Source: Paulinella micropora (taxonomy: Eukaryota; Cercozoa; Imbricatea; Euglyphida). Taken from it: DNA of 64,000 bases. Shown piece by piece: positions 40,863 through 50,298 of the stretch (position 1 is its first letter; each line of letters starts with the position of its first letter). The notes below the pieces were generated by a model. The model saw only the letters and a list, made by a program, of their open reading frames with translations. It did no database searches and was not told where the DNA came from. A program made the position numbers and the translations under genes. The stretch lies in assembly GCA_009731375.1 (NCBI GenBank), contig BJOX01000115.1, forward strand, positions 636,233-700,232, given 5' to 3'.

Positions 40863-41348
40863 GCAGTGATGTCGAGGAGGGAGCTAGGGGCGAGACAGGC
40901 GCGCTTGCGGGGGCGCGGGGATGCCATAGTTGCTTTTGCAAACAGGCCTGTACAAACAAAAAAAATATTTTTAGCAAACGCAGACCAGGGGGAAGAGAGA
41001 GGAAAAAACGGGAGGGGAGGAGACGGAAGGGAACAGAGAGAGTGTGGGGGCGGCGGGGGGGCCGCGGCGTACTCACACAGCCCCCGTCCCGACATAATTT
41101 TTTGGTGGTGTAATATCTAGGTTTTATTGTTTTTGAACAGTAAAAATCGTGACGGCCGTGCTGCCGACGCACCCAATATCATAGGATCATGTATATTTAC
41201 TACCGTGACTGGACGATTGAATGTTTGCATTCACCTCCGTTGTATTTAATGCCATATTTTAATCTCATTATGTACAAGTCGATAATTAAGCATAATTCAT
41301 ATGTATCGACATTGCAATAAAATTGCCTCATATGTAGTTAGCTCCTTA

Positions 41349-42222
41349 TCAAAATGCTAATAAAGTTTTGCCTTGCTGAATGGCAGGCCAGTTGTCCTCG
41401 CTGAGCTGGGCATAGCTGAGCGCCGTGGGCCCGAGAGACGACGGGCGCTGCTTGGGCCGGGCAAGTTCCGTCCCGCTCAGTTGGTCCCAAGACTTATCGC
41501 CGCACAGCAGATGCACGCTCGCCCAGAAAGCAACTGCCGAGGTGCTGGAGCCACAGATTTGCAGCAGGGCTAGAGCGAGCACGCGGGCCAGAGCCTTAGG
41601 CTCCGAGGGCCAGCTTTCGATGACGGATTGTACGCGGCTTTCAAAACCAAATTCCAAACGGTTGAGGTGCGCGTTCTGCAGGCTGCGGTTGGTTTTGTGC
41701 GGACACACCAGGCAGAGCAGAGGAGTATTGGTGCTGGGAGCGGGCTCCCTTTGCCTACACACGCAGTCCCCGATGCTCCCCCTCCCGCCGCGATGCGGGG
41801 CTCTGGCGCCGCAGGCCGCGTGATGGACCAGACGTGCTTGGCGACATCTCGCGCTGCTGTTCCCCGGCTCGGCAAGATGGCGCAGGGCGTGGAAAAGCGT
41901 TTGCCAGCGGCTCATGCATTGGAGGCAGACCCAGCCGCTGGTGTCAGGGCCCAGCTCTTGCGCGAAAGCGGCTACCAGTACTTTGTTGGGGCAGGGCGGC
42001 TCCGAACTGGAACTGGGGCGGGCGCCAGCGCTGCTTGCAGCAAGCTTTTCTGGCTTGGCCTGCGCTGCTGGCGGGTTGGGTCTATCTCCCCCACCACAAT
42101 TGCTCCTGCTGCCTGAGTAAGTCTGCGTGTAGCCAGAGTGGCACGGGCGACTTCCAGGATAGGCGCGCAAAGTTGATCGGCTCTTGATAAAGGTAGGGCT
42201 GGCCCGCGCAGAGTAGCGGCAT
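41349..42222 (-). CDS. Uncharacterised Cys-rich protein (frameshifted)
   Basis: ATG 42222 (MPLLCAGQPYLYQEPINFAR) leads to a coding-like front that shifts at the GGGGG run near 42090 and continues to TAG/TAA at 41349. It contains CLQCMSRWQTLFHALRHLAE and LLCLVCPHKTNRSLQNAHLN, two CxxC sites with His nearby that may bind zinc. The C-terminal third is helical. Part of the middle (about 41750-41850) reads equally well in another frame, so further errors are likely. Not recognised. Confidence 0.5.
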
Positions 42223-42408
42223 TGCCGAGGCCACAATGACGTGGTTTGGTTTTGTGCCTCCCTTCTCTCCTTCCGCCCCTTTTTGGACGTGCGTGTGGGG
42301 GGGGGGCGCCCCCCCCCCCCCCTNNNNNNNNNNCCCCTTTGATTGTGTGGTGCTTGGCGCCCATGTCTTCGTCGCCGATCTGCGCAAGATCAGCAGAAAC
42401 AGGACAAA

Positions 42409-42786
42409 ATGGCTGACCACAGCACCCGGTACAAGTGGCGCACGCCTTTTCTGGAGCTGCAAAAAGACGAGGATACGATGGGACTTCTGCGGGCACGCGC
42501 GGACTTGCTGGTGAAAAATCTAGAGCAGTGCCCAGCTGCGCGAGGACATTCTCGGGTGACGAAAGACTTGTTAGAAGAGTTGCTCTCGTGTTTGGGAGGC
42601 GCTTTGCTAGTCGCAGCTGAGTGCGACGCGGCTCTAGAAGAAGTGGAATCGGAATCCTGGATACGCTTTGAGCGCTGCCCAGAGGACTCTTGCAACGACC
42701 TTCTGCGCGCTGGCGAGCCTTGCCTCTGTTGGCATGAACGGAAGCAAACTAAGCCAAAAAAAAGGGCAGTGCAATTAAAAGTTTAG
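42409..42786 (+). CDS. Small uncharacterised protein, 125 residues
   Basis: ATG 42409 (AAAATGG context) to TAG. Encodes a helical protein (LLRARADLLVKNLEQC; LLEELLSCLGGALLVAAECD) ending with Cys/His residues and a lysine-rich tail. Intact and coding-like, no family recognised. A gap with poly-C lies upstream at 42324-42333. Confidence 0.6.
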   Translation: MADHSTRYKWRTPFLELQKDEDTMGLLRARADLLVKNLEQCPAARGHSRVTKDLLEELLSCLGGALLVAAECDAALEEVESESWIRFERCPEDSCNDLLRAGEPCLCWHERKQTKPKKRAVQLKV

Positions 42787-42887
42787 TGAGGTATTTTGTG
42801 TTTGAAATTATTTTTTGTTTTGAATGAAAAAAAACAAAAGAAAAGGAACAAACGAAGTACTTTGATTTGTGGCTCCCCTCCGCCCCC

Positions 42888-43843
42888 CTAGAGAGTTGAC
42901 TCGTTCCAATAGAGCGACAGCCGTTCCAGCGCTTGATCTTCCAAAGGCATCCTGAGGCCGGGGATGCTGCGTAGCAAGGAAGGCAGAAGCCAATCTAGGG
43001 ATGGTGGAGCGGCACGTTCGCTATTGTAAGCCCGCGCCAAAAAGCCGCCCTGTTCGTCGTCGGCGTCGCCCTGTCTGAAAACCTGGAGGAAGCGTGCTGA
43101 GCGGAGCAGAGCTAAAGAGATTCGCTGGATGCGTAAATATCCTTGCTCGCCTTCCTCATCTTCGGCGGTCAAGAAATAGCAGCAAAAGTCTATAAAGGCT
43201 TCGCTGGCGTCCAGCAGAGTAGAAGCCAGGAGGTGTTTGACCATTTCTGTGCTGGTGCTGGCGTCAACCTGGTTTTTGCTGTTGGGCGCAACGCGATCGT
43301 CAGAACTGTCGTGTCGTCCTCGGCGTCGCTGTGTGGGTCTGCGCCCGCGTCCAAGGCGGCTTTGAGTTCTTGTACACGCCCATGGTTCGCGAGGTGCCAC
43401 AGCAAACTAGCGTTAATCTCGGCTCCCACGGTCTTGTCGTACAAGCCAAAGTGGTGCTCGAGCCAATCGATCTCCCACCTGTCGCGGAGGACCTTGAGTA
43501 TTGAGCTCTTGCTTCCAAATTGTAGCATGGCTCGCCAAACTAGATTGGTGACAAGGATGTCGGCGATGCACGACGAATAAAACCGCTGCTTGTCTTCCTT
43601 AGAACGCAGCTTGGCGCTTGCTGCATTGAACAGTTTCTCTAGGATCCGAGCCCCCCCGGGGTCATTTTGCAGAATCGTCGACGCGTTGTTGGCTACGAGT
43701 GAGTTTATCTGCTTGCACTCTTTGCACATGGGGAGGAGCCCGTCGTAGGTGCAGCGCCTCGCGGCACAAAGGGTTATTTTTTCAAAGTCTGTTAGCAAGG
43801 GCACTACTTTCTTGCCGTCGTCGTCCTCTTTGTTCGTAGCCAT
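42888..43843 (-). CDS. Ankyrin-repeat-containing protein (one frameshift)
   Basis: ATG 43843 (MATNKEDDDGKKVVPLL) opens a frame with a possible zinc pair (CKECKQ) and at least one ankyrin-like unit (ASLLWHLANHGRVQELKAAL, then DAGADPHSD). It shifts near 43300 as if one base were missing; the second frame (EMVKHLLASTLLDASEAFID) continues to TAG at 42888. About 317 residues. Ankyrin proteins of giant viruses often bind host factors; the partner here is unknown. Confidence 0.6.
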
Positions 43844-44027
43844 GCTATCTTTTTTTTTGTCTTACCTCTGAAGCAACAGTGTGTTTCCTCCAGGGCTGCT
43901 CCCCCCCCTCCCCGGGGGTCTCACAGACGGAGGGAGGGGGGGGGGGGGGGAGGGGGGGGNNNNNNNNNNCTTTTCTCTTCTCCTCCTATCCCCACCTTTC
44001 TCCTTTCTTTTGTGTGTGTCCAAAAAG

Positions 44028-44852
44028 ATGGCTTTTTTCGAGAGCGATAAGCTCCTGGGGAGAGTGAGCGCGTTTCCTCCGGACTTGAGCCTTTGGTTCC
44101 TGTTAAGAACGGTCAGCGCCGGGCTGCTGTGTATCAACTGCGCGGAACTGGCGTGTTCCCGCGCGCGAGTCTGCCGGAGCCGGCGCGGGGGTACGTCGTC
44201 CACCGAGCCGACCCCGCTGCCGCCCGTGCGCTTTCGTACCGATCGGCCGGTCCTGCTGGGGCTACTGGTGTCTGTGCACTGGCTGTGCTGGTTCAGCCTT
44301 TTCTGGTGGCCCTGGAGCCAAGGCAGCGAGTCGCCCGCGACTGGACGGGCTTGGGCCGTTGCAGAGGTCTGGAACGCGTGCACGACGCTGGCGTTTTTCA
44401 GCAGGGCTTGCCATCGCAAACCGAGCGACTGGTTCCGTTTGTTAATTTCTCTGGCGGTGGTCTCGCTGCTGTTGGCACTGGGCATGAAGAGCGTGGTGAT
44501 CGCGTGGCAAGCCCTGCCACTTGCGATGTTGGCCAACGGCGTGCGTCGGTGTCTGCCCAGCGTGCCAGTGCTCGATCCGCCAGAGCTGGCTGACGGGGAA
44601 GAGCAGGGAGGCACAGAAGACGGCCTGATTCTGGAAAGCCCATGGCCCAATTACTTTGGGGCGGGCACGCTGCAATTGTCAAGCTTCTGTACCCTGGGCG
44701 CCGTCGCCGCTTGGCTGGGCGAGAAAGGAGTTAAGTCGACGGGCGACGACGCGTACGCTCTGCTGATTTCCAAGCAGCTGGCGTCCGCCGCGGGTGTGGG
44801 CCTGGCTCTGGCGGAGTGGGGGCTTTGGTGGCAGAACGACCGCTGGCGGTAG
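44028..44852 (+). CDS. Multi-pass (about seven-helix) membrane protein
   Basis: ATG 44028 to TAG, intact, 274 residues. Hydrophobic helices include LLRTVSAGLLCINCAEL, a Trp-rich HWLCWFSLFWWPW helix, WNACTTLAFFSRACH, LLISLAVVSLLLALGM and a last helix near ALLISKQLASAAGVGLAL. It is related to the 825-1675 product: helix order, loop lengths and the W-W-P-W and AC-basic helix ends agree. The last helix holds a Lys, but the relative lacks it, so a rhodopsin identity is not supported. Ends before AATAAAAC. Confidence 0.65.
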   Translation: MAFFESDKLLGRVSAFPPDLSLWFLLRTVSAGLLCINCAELACSRARVCRSRRGGTSSTEPTPLPPVRFRTDRPVLLGLLVSVHWLCWFSLFWWPWSQGSESPATGRAWAVAEVWNACTTLAFFSRACHRKPSDWFRLLISLAVVSLLLALGMKSVVIAWQALPLAMLANGVRRCLPSVPVLDPPELADGEEQGGTEDGLILESPWPNYFGAGTLQLSSFCTLGAVAAWLGEKGVKSTGDDAYALLISKQLASAAGVGLALAEWGLWWQNDRWR

Positions 44853-44927
44853 CCAGTGTTACGTATCGCAGGGTATGATTTTTATTAAAAAAAATAAAAC
44901 AAAACAAAACGACAGGGAGGGGGGGCT

Positions 44928-47153
44928 TTACCTACTCGAAAACAGCGATTTTTTCTTTTTGCACTTTTTGCAGGACCAGAGTTTGGCAAATCTCTCGTAT
45001 AGTCTTTCCTTGTCCGTCGTAGCTTTGCGCGTGCCCATCATTGAGCTAGAGCGGAGTTTAGTTTGTTTTAGGAGTAGCAGTTTCGACAGCCCGTGCCGAC
45101 TGGCAAGCAAAAATTCCTGGGCTAAGCGGTGTGCGTTTGAAAGCAGCTCGTTGAGGTCTGCGTTTGCTCGCAGCGAACCAATCAATGGCTGTAATGCTTG
45201 TTTCTGGCTGGCGGGAGTTTTGATTTGCTCGGCGCCGTTGGCAAGTAGGGCCAAGTAGAGCAGAGCCTGCAGAAGAGCCTGTTTATTCTCAAATGCCTCT
45301 AGGAAAGAAGGCTTCTGATCATTGACTAGGAAAGAATAGCCTTGCTCGCTAAAAGCGGGGACAGTGTCTAAAAGCCTGACTTCAATCCGGCTCTGCCGGA
45401 GATATACTGCGACGTGCGCGGGCTCCCACCCGTTGAACAGCCACAGGGGCTTGTCATCTCCGTCACCACGGGCCGTTGCTCGTTGTAGCAGCAGGGCGGA
45501 ATAAGTGCCCATCACTGCAAACAGACTCTGCCAGGCCTGGGCTGCGTATTCCCAGTTGTTTTGCGAGAGGTAGCCAGTCAAAAGACCGCTGTCACCGGGC
45601 TGCATGCAACACAACAGCCTTGCCGTCTTCCCCGGTGGCGGCCGCGACGATGACGACGACTCTTGAAAAAAGCCCTGCAGCTTTTGATAATCTTCACTCC
45701 CTTTTTGTAGCCCAGCCGCCAAGGCCGCGCTGCTGAAGTCAGAAACAGAGTCGGTGGTGTACGATTCGCAAACGCCTATGCCATTCTCGTACATAGCTTG
45801 GGGCCAGTCATCATTCTTGTCGGGGGGAGCAAGCCCTCTGGCACAAGGAAAACCAAACGCGACGATGCAAGAACGAGCCGCCTTTTGCTTCGTGTCACTT
45901 TGTGTCCAAAGCAGCACGCCGCGTGGCAGGTACTGTTTGTGTTCGGCTTGGGCCAACTGTGTGCACAGCAACTGTAGCGAGGTGCTAGCTCCGGCAGTTG
46001 CAAGAGGCACCACATGTCCTTGAGCCAGCGCGGCTACAGATTCCAGTGCCTCCTCTAAGCTCTTCCGAGAGTGCTTCTTGCATCGCTCGCAGGTGAGCAA
46101 TCTCTTAAGCAGACCAATGTACTGCTCCGCCGCCAGGGTCAGCGGGGCTTTCCAGTCATGCAGCTGCGTAAAAACCGCAAGGGTAGGGTCATCGGGTTTT
46201 CTGTCAGATTTCCCGTTCCTAGGATCTTGGTGCACTCCGCGGGGTGGTACACTCAGACCCGCGGAGTTCTCCAAGGCTGACAGGAAGGCCCTGAAGTGTC
46301 CCTGCCGTTGGAACCGCAGATTCGCGACCAGGGCTATGGAGTTGCCCAACACATTGCCAGTGTCCGAGCCAAGTTTATTCAACTCTTGCTCAAGCACGCT
46401 CAGCGCAGCACCGAATGAGTCGGGAGTAACCAGCTTCTGGGAGCTGGCCACTAAAGTCACAAACATGCCGAGGCCTAGCATGCTCTGCGGCGCGGGCGCC
46501 TTTAGCAACTGGTCTACCCACCGGCGGCTGGGCTCGCTGGCAGGCGCGTCCGTCTCATATTCAAGCAAGTCCGCATTTCCCCACAAAACATTGACTTTGC
46601 TTGTCTCGGTGTAAACAATGAAATCGCGCGGGTCCAGCTCGACTAGCAACACCCCGTTTTGGGGTGCTGGCTTTCTTGACAGCTCCCTAACATAGAGGTC
46701 GCTATAAAGCCCTATGGTTTTGTAAGCAGCGCTCCATGCCTGTTCCAAGCTCTTTGCGGTTTCCGGGCTAGATGTGCGTTCTTTTATATAGCCGGCAAGG
46801 CCCGGCGAGCGTTTTTGTGGGGCCTGGCTGTAGAAAAGGAAGCACGTGGCCGCGGGGTTTTGATTCAGCCTTCTTAGCGCATTTTCTGCTTTTGATTGTA
46901 AGCCTTTTATTTCCCCGATGACTTTGGTCCTGCACCCCTCGTGGGGCAGTCCTGGTAGCGGCGGTTGCTCCTTGGATGATGAGATTTGCTGCAAAAATCC
47001 TTTAAACTTCTTAAGGTCGGACTCTTTTACCAGCGCGAAGTCGTTGTTCTTGAAATCCCCGACTCCAGCAGCGTCAAGTGCTTTTGCCCAAGCTACGCGC
47101 TCACTGGTTTTACCATAGTCGCCGTAAACGGCAAAAACTATAGCGCTGTACAA
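44928..47153 (-). CDS. 741-residue internally duplicated protein, kinase-loop-like
   Basis: An intact frame from ATG 47153 to TAA. Two halves correspond: RVAWAKALDAAGVGDF (about residues 20-34) with DDWPQAMYENGIGVC (449-462), and AWSAAYKTIGLYSDLYV (139-155) with AWQSLFAVMGTYSALLL (540-556). After the second pair come VELDPRDFIVY (171-181) and FNGWEPAHVAVYL (573-585). These mirror a kinase catalytic loop with Pro at +3 and Asp or His in place of Asn at +5, so neither half looks catalytic. A basic CKKCKKKK motif ends the protein. Related segments occur in the proteins at 21882-22436, 22646-23929 and 20255-21461. Confidence 0.7.
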   Translation of the reverse strand: MYSAIVFAVYGDYGKTSERVAWAKALDAAGVGDFKNNDFALVKESDLKKFKGFLQQISSSKEQPPLPGLPHEGCRTKVIGEIKGLQSKAENALRRLNQNPAATCFLFYSQAPQKRSPGLAGYIKERTSSPETAKSLEQAWSAAYKTIGLYSDLYVRELSRKPAPQNGVLLVELDPRDFIVYTETSKVNVLWGNADLLEYETDAPASEPSRRWVDQLLKAPAPQSMLGLGMFVTLVASSQKLVTPDSFGAALSVLEQELNKLGSDTGNVLGNSIALVANLRFQRQGHFRAFLSALENSAGLSVPPRGVHQDPRNGKSDRKPDDPTLAVFTQLHDWKAPLTLAAEQYIGLLKRLLTCERCKKHSRKSLEEALESVAALAQGHVVPLATAGASTSLQLLCTQLAQAEHKQYLPRGVLLWTQSDTKQKAARSCIVAFGFPCARGLAPPDKNDDWPQAMYENGIGVCESYTTDSVSDFSSAALAAGLQKGSEDYQKLQGFFQESSSSSRPPPGKTARLLCCMQPGDSGLLTGYLSQNNWEYAAQAWQSLFAVMGTYSALLLQRATARGDGDDKPLWLFNGWEPAHVAVYLRQSRIEVRLLDTVPAFSEQGYSFLVNDQKPSFLEAFENKQALLQALLYLALLANGAEQIKTPASQKQALQPLIGSLRANADLNELLSNAHRLAQEFLLASRHGLSKLLLLKQTKLRSSSMMGTRKATTDKERLYERFAKLWSCKKCKKKKSLFSSR

Positions 47154-47587
47154 TTGAGTCTTTGTTCTGCAAAAAAGATATGCTATATAAGCTCTGGGCT
47201 AGCCAGACGTCAGCACCATCTGCAGAGCCGTCGTCAAACGAGCACGCCGGGTGTCCCTTACAGCCCTGGTGTTTATCAATCCTGGCAAGCACAAATTTTT
47301 GCAGCCTGTTAAAAAACCCGCTAGGCCCGTCCTGCATCTCCCTTTCCTTTCTATGTAATAACTAAGGTTTGACGGATCCTGGCGGAGGGAGCAGGGGAAG
47401 GGAGGGGGGTAAAGGGGCGGCGGGGGGGGGGGGGGGGGAGAGAGNNNNNNNNNNTTTTCTCTCTCTCCCACTCCCCTCCGAAGGGCTCGCCCCCAGCTGA
47501 AGAAAAAGCGAGCAAAAAAAGAAAAAAAAACACACACACACAATACCAATTTCTCTTTAATTAAAAGTTCGGGGTTTCGCCAAACTA

Positions 47588-48290
47588 TTATTCATCCCAA
47601 TTTCCGTCATCAGCATCGTCATCACGACCAGGATTTTCTTCTTCTTCTTTTTGTGCTCTTCTGTTTGTTTCTTCTTGTACCCTGCGTTGTAATGCCTCCA
47701 TAGAAGTTTCCGGTACTTCGGGTGGTTCCCCCTGCAAACGACGACTACGTCGAAGTTGAGATTGTGCATTTTTTTTCTGCATTTTTTCTTTTTGTTCCCG
47801 GAGTTGCCTTGCGAGAACATTGTCATGTTCAATAGGTTCTGCGCTGCTGCTTCCACCTTTGCCCTCACCCTCCTCGTTGTGCTCTTCTTCCCCGTCCGAG
47901 GCCCCGCCGTTATCACCAGTTTCACTTTTTGCATCGCTTTTGTCATTATCTTCGTCTTCTTCTTCTTCATCTTCTTCTTCTTCTTCTTCTTCTTCTTCTT
48001 CTTCTTCTTCTTCTTCTTCTTCTTCTTCTTCTTTTTCTTTTTCTTCTTCCCCTTCCAAAGCTTCGGCAGAGGACTCCTGGGGGACGGGAAAGATTGATTG
48101 CGAAAAGAACGTGAGCTTGCCCCCGCAGGTGTAGACTAGATACGGCGTGTCTTTCGGCGGGGTATTGCTGGGGAAGGTCCTCTGCGCCCAGGGGGCTCAG
48201 TGTGTAAGTGTAAGACCGTCGAGCTTTAATGCAGCGTATAACTAAACATTCGACAATCTTGGGGGTATCCCTTTTTCCGAAATTTTCCAT
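47588..48290 (-). CDS. Acidic protein with long poly-Glu tract (one frameshift)
   Basis: ATG 48290 (MENFGKRDTPKIVECLVIRC) runs to the CCCCC/GGG run near 48190 and shifts by one extra base. Coding continues (DTPYLVYTCGGKLTFFSQS) into a TTC/GAA microsatellite (about 47955-48040) encoding some 25 Glu, then a charged helical C-terminus with LRRSRRLQGEPPE. Ends with TAA or TAG at 47588. A nuclear acidic protein is plausible. An exon boundary rather than an error could explain the frame change. Not recognised. Confidence 0.5.
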
Positions 48291-48804
48291 GAAGTATATG
48301 GACTTTTTTGAAAACGTGTGGAAATGAAAGGAAATGAATTCCCTGATTGCAGAACATATAAAAATAATATTAAAATATGTTTTTATTAATTGTAATACAC
48401 TTTAACTTCATCTTCAGAGGTGGGCAGGAACCGGTCCGACACGGTAATTTTTCTACTTTTTCGTAGTCCCGGCTACCATGAATCTATGATGATAACAATG
48501 CCGAACATGCAGAATTTGCTTTTACTGTTTATTCTTGCTTATATTAAGCATTTTACTATATTAAGACATGGTTTTACCTTCAAAAAATTCTGTTTGCCCG
48601 CTGTGACGTACGCTGGTACGTAGAGGGGGGAGGGGGGGGGAAATGGGTCGGAGGGAGGACGCTTCACATCAGATTCTGGTGCATTATCAGAGTTAAACAA
48701 ATTTCTAATTTCAGTTTTTAGAAGAAGCGTTACAGTTGCAGTTGCCCTAGACAAAAACCATTATGAAAAAGTCGGACCCAGAAAAATTCATTCAAAAAAA
48801 ATAA
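48291..48804. other. AT-rich intergenic region
   Basis: Markedly more AT-rich than the left half of the window. No gene seen; several ATTAAAA/AATAAT stretches near 48360-48400. Confidence 0.6.
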
Positions 48805-49880
48805 TCACATACGACCACGTCCACGTCCACGTCCACGTCCACCCGCAGCACGACGTGCGCGGCGACGTCCGCGCAAACGGATTCCTGAGTTACGCATTCT
48901 CCAACTTGCGTCGGAGCGATCTGAATCATCTACAATATGGATAGCATCATGTTAAGGAGGAGAAGAACAAGAAGAAGAAGAAGAAGAAGAAGAAGAAGAA
49001 GAAGAAGAAGAAGAAGAAGAAGAAGAAGAAGAAGAACAAGAAGAAGAAGAAGAAGAAGAAGAAGAAGAAGAAGAAGAAGAAGAAGAAGAAGAAGAAGAAG
49101 AAGAAGAAGAAGAAGAAGAAGAAGAAGAAAACTAATACCATGCTTTTCTTCCTCTGAACCAGAAGATCGATCAGACGATGAGTCAGTTGATGAACTGGAA
49201 GATGAAGTATCAGATAAGTCATCCTCTGAATCTGCCACTGGTTCTGCAGGCTGAGCAGCACCAAGCTCTTCTTCCTCAGGGAACCCACAGTCGCATCGTT
49301 CGAAATGGTTCCACGCTTGTTCAATAAGCTCTGCCTTCTTGAACTGTTTCCGATCGGAATTTTGCGTTGCAACACCATGCATTCTCATCCATGATTTCAA
49401 TTCGCTAACTACCATCTGCTTGGACGCAAATTGCTTTTTTTCCTCTGACGATCTTAGCAACGTGAGAATTTTCCGCCAAGGCTCAGAAGCATTTCCAAAT
49501 GCTAAATCCTGCTCCTGCTTTTCTTCGCTAGTAAGCTGTCTTGCACCACGCCATCTCGGGTGAGCTGGAGGACGTCCTTCATTAACAAAATAAGTGCGTG
49601 GTAAGGACAGCAGCTCTTCATCGGTCAAACGCGTAAGTGCGTTCATTTTCTCCTGTCGTTCTTGAGGCAACTCCATCCAATTTACAGGTAGCTCGTCGAT
49701 CAATCGAAATTCTGCTCTCCATTCCTTGCCTTTTGCATCGACACAGGACATATGAGCAGGACGGCCGGGCAGGCCGCCTTCGAAGTAATCTCCATCCACC
49801 TCTACTCTGGTCAAATTTCCACCTGCTAACATTTCCTCCACATGTGCTCGCTCATCCGGCCCTAGGTATTTAGTAGCCAA
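48805..49880 (-). CDS. SAP-domain protein with RG-rich C-terminus and one intron
   Basis: Exon 1 (49139-49880) encodes a globular front (RLIDELPVNWMELPQERQEK), a SAP-type DNA-binding helix pair (VVSELKSWMRMHGVA, then FKKAELIEQAWNHF) and an acidic Ser-rich stretch. Exon 2 (48805-48929) encodes DDSDRSDASWRMRNSGI and a basic RGRGRGRG end before TGA. The intron 48930-49138 (209 nt) starts GTATTA and ends TTGTAG, with CTTAAC as a possible branch site. It is mostly a CTT microsatellite. Exon lengths 742 and 125 total 867, exactly 289 codons, and the joint codon keeps the frame. A chromatin or RNA-binding role is inferred. Confidence 0.7.
48930..49138 (-). other. Spliceosomal intron composed largely of a CTT microsatellite
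   Basis: GT...AG borders, a pyrimidine tract and a frame-perfect join of the flanking exons. On the plus strand it is an AGAAGA repeat from about 48956 to 49128. Confidence 0.65.
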
Positions 49881-49943
49881 AGCACGAATATCCTTCTTCA
49901 GGCGCGGATTGACGACGGATCTGAATTTTAATCAAAAAGACGC

Positions 49944-50151
49944 TTAATTCAAGCGCAGCAGGTGCACTGCTGCCATATGTGCGCGCAGGCCCTGTTCTGA
50001 ATGAAAGAGGCGCTTGCGCCCTCTGTAGCCAGGCACTGGTGGCGGGCAGACGAAGCACTGAAAGAGGTTGGGTCGCGGAAGAGGCTGCGCGTGAACAGCC
50101 CCCAAAAAGGGAGGCTGCGCAGGGAAGCCCAGCAGGGGCTGCCACTGCTGC

Positions 50152-50246
<95 letters not shown>

Positions 50247-50260
50247 CTGCTGCTGTTGCC

Positions 50261-50298
<38 letters not shown>

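Larger units (their letters stand above)
38791..41348. other. Gene-poor region with degenerate repeats and gaps
   Basis: No convincing gene over about 2.5 kb. It holds poly-G/C and gaps (38837-38871, 39746-39755, 40473-40482) and purine- and pyrimidine-rich tracts. Three diverged copies of an AT-rich block (AATTAAAACAATAT, GACAAAATTTTAA, TGGCAC-GA-AACTA) lie at about 38971-39030, 39390-39450 and 40513-40570. From 41180 to 41340 the sequence is strongly AT-rich. This may be a regulatory, origin or decayed-insertion zone. Confidence 0.6.

Noticed and set aside
44028-44852. Rhodopsin or heliorhodopsin identity
   Set aside because: Although about seven helices and a Lys in the last one are present, the paralogue lacks the Lys and no retinal-pocket motif is seen.
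48930-49254. Poly-Leu tail (minus) and poly-Arg frame (plus)
   Set aside because: Both are translations of the CTT/AGA microsatellite, which is better explained as an intron.
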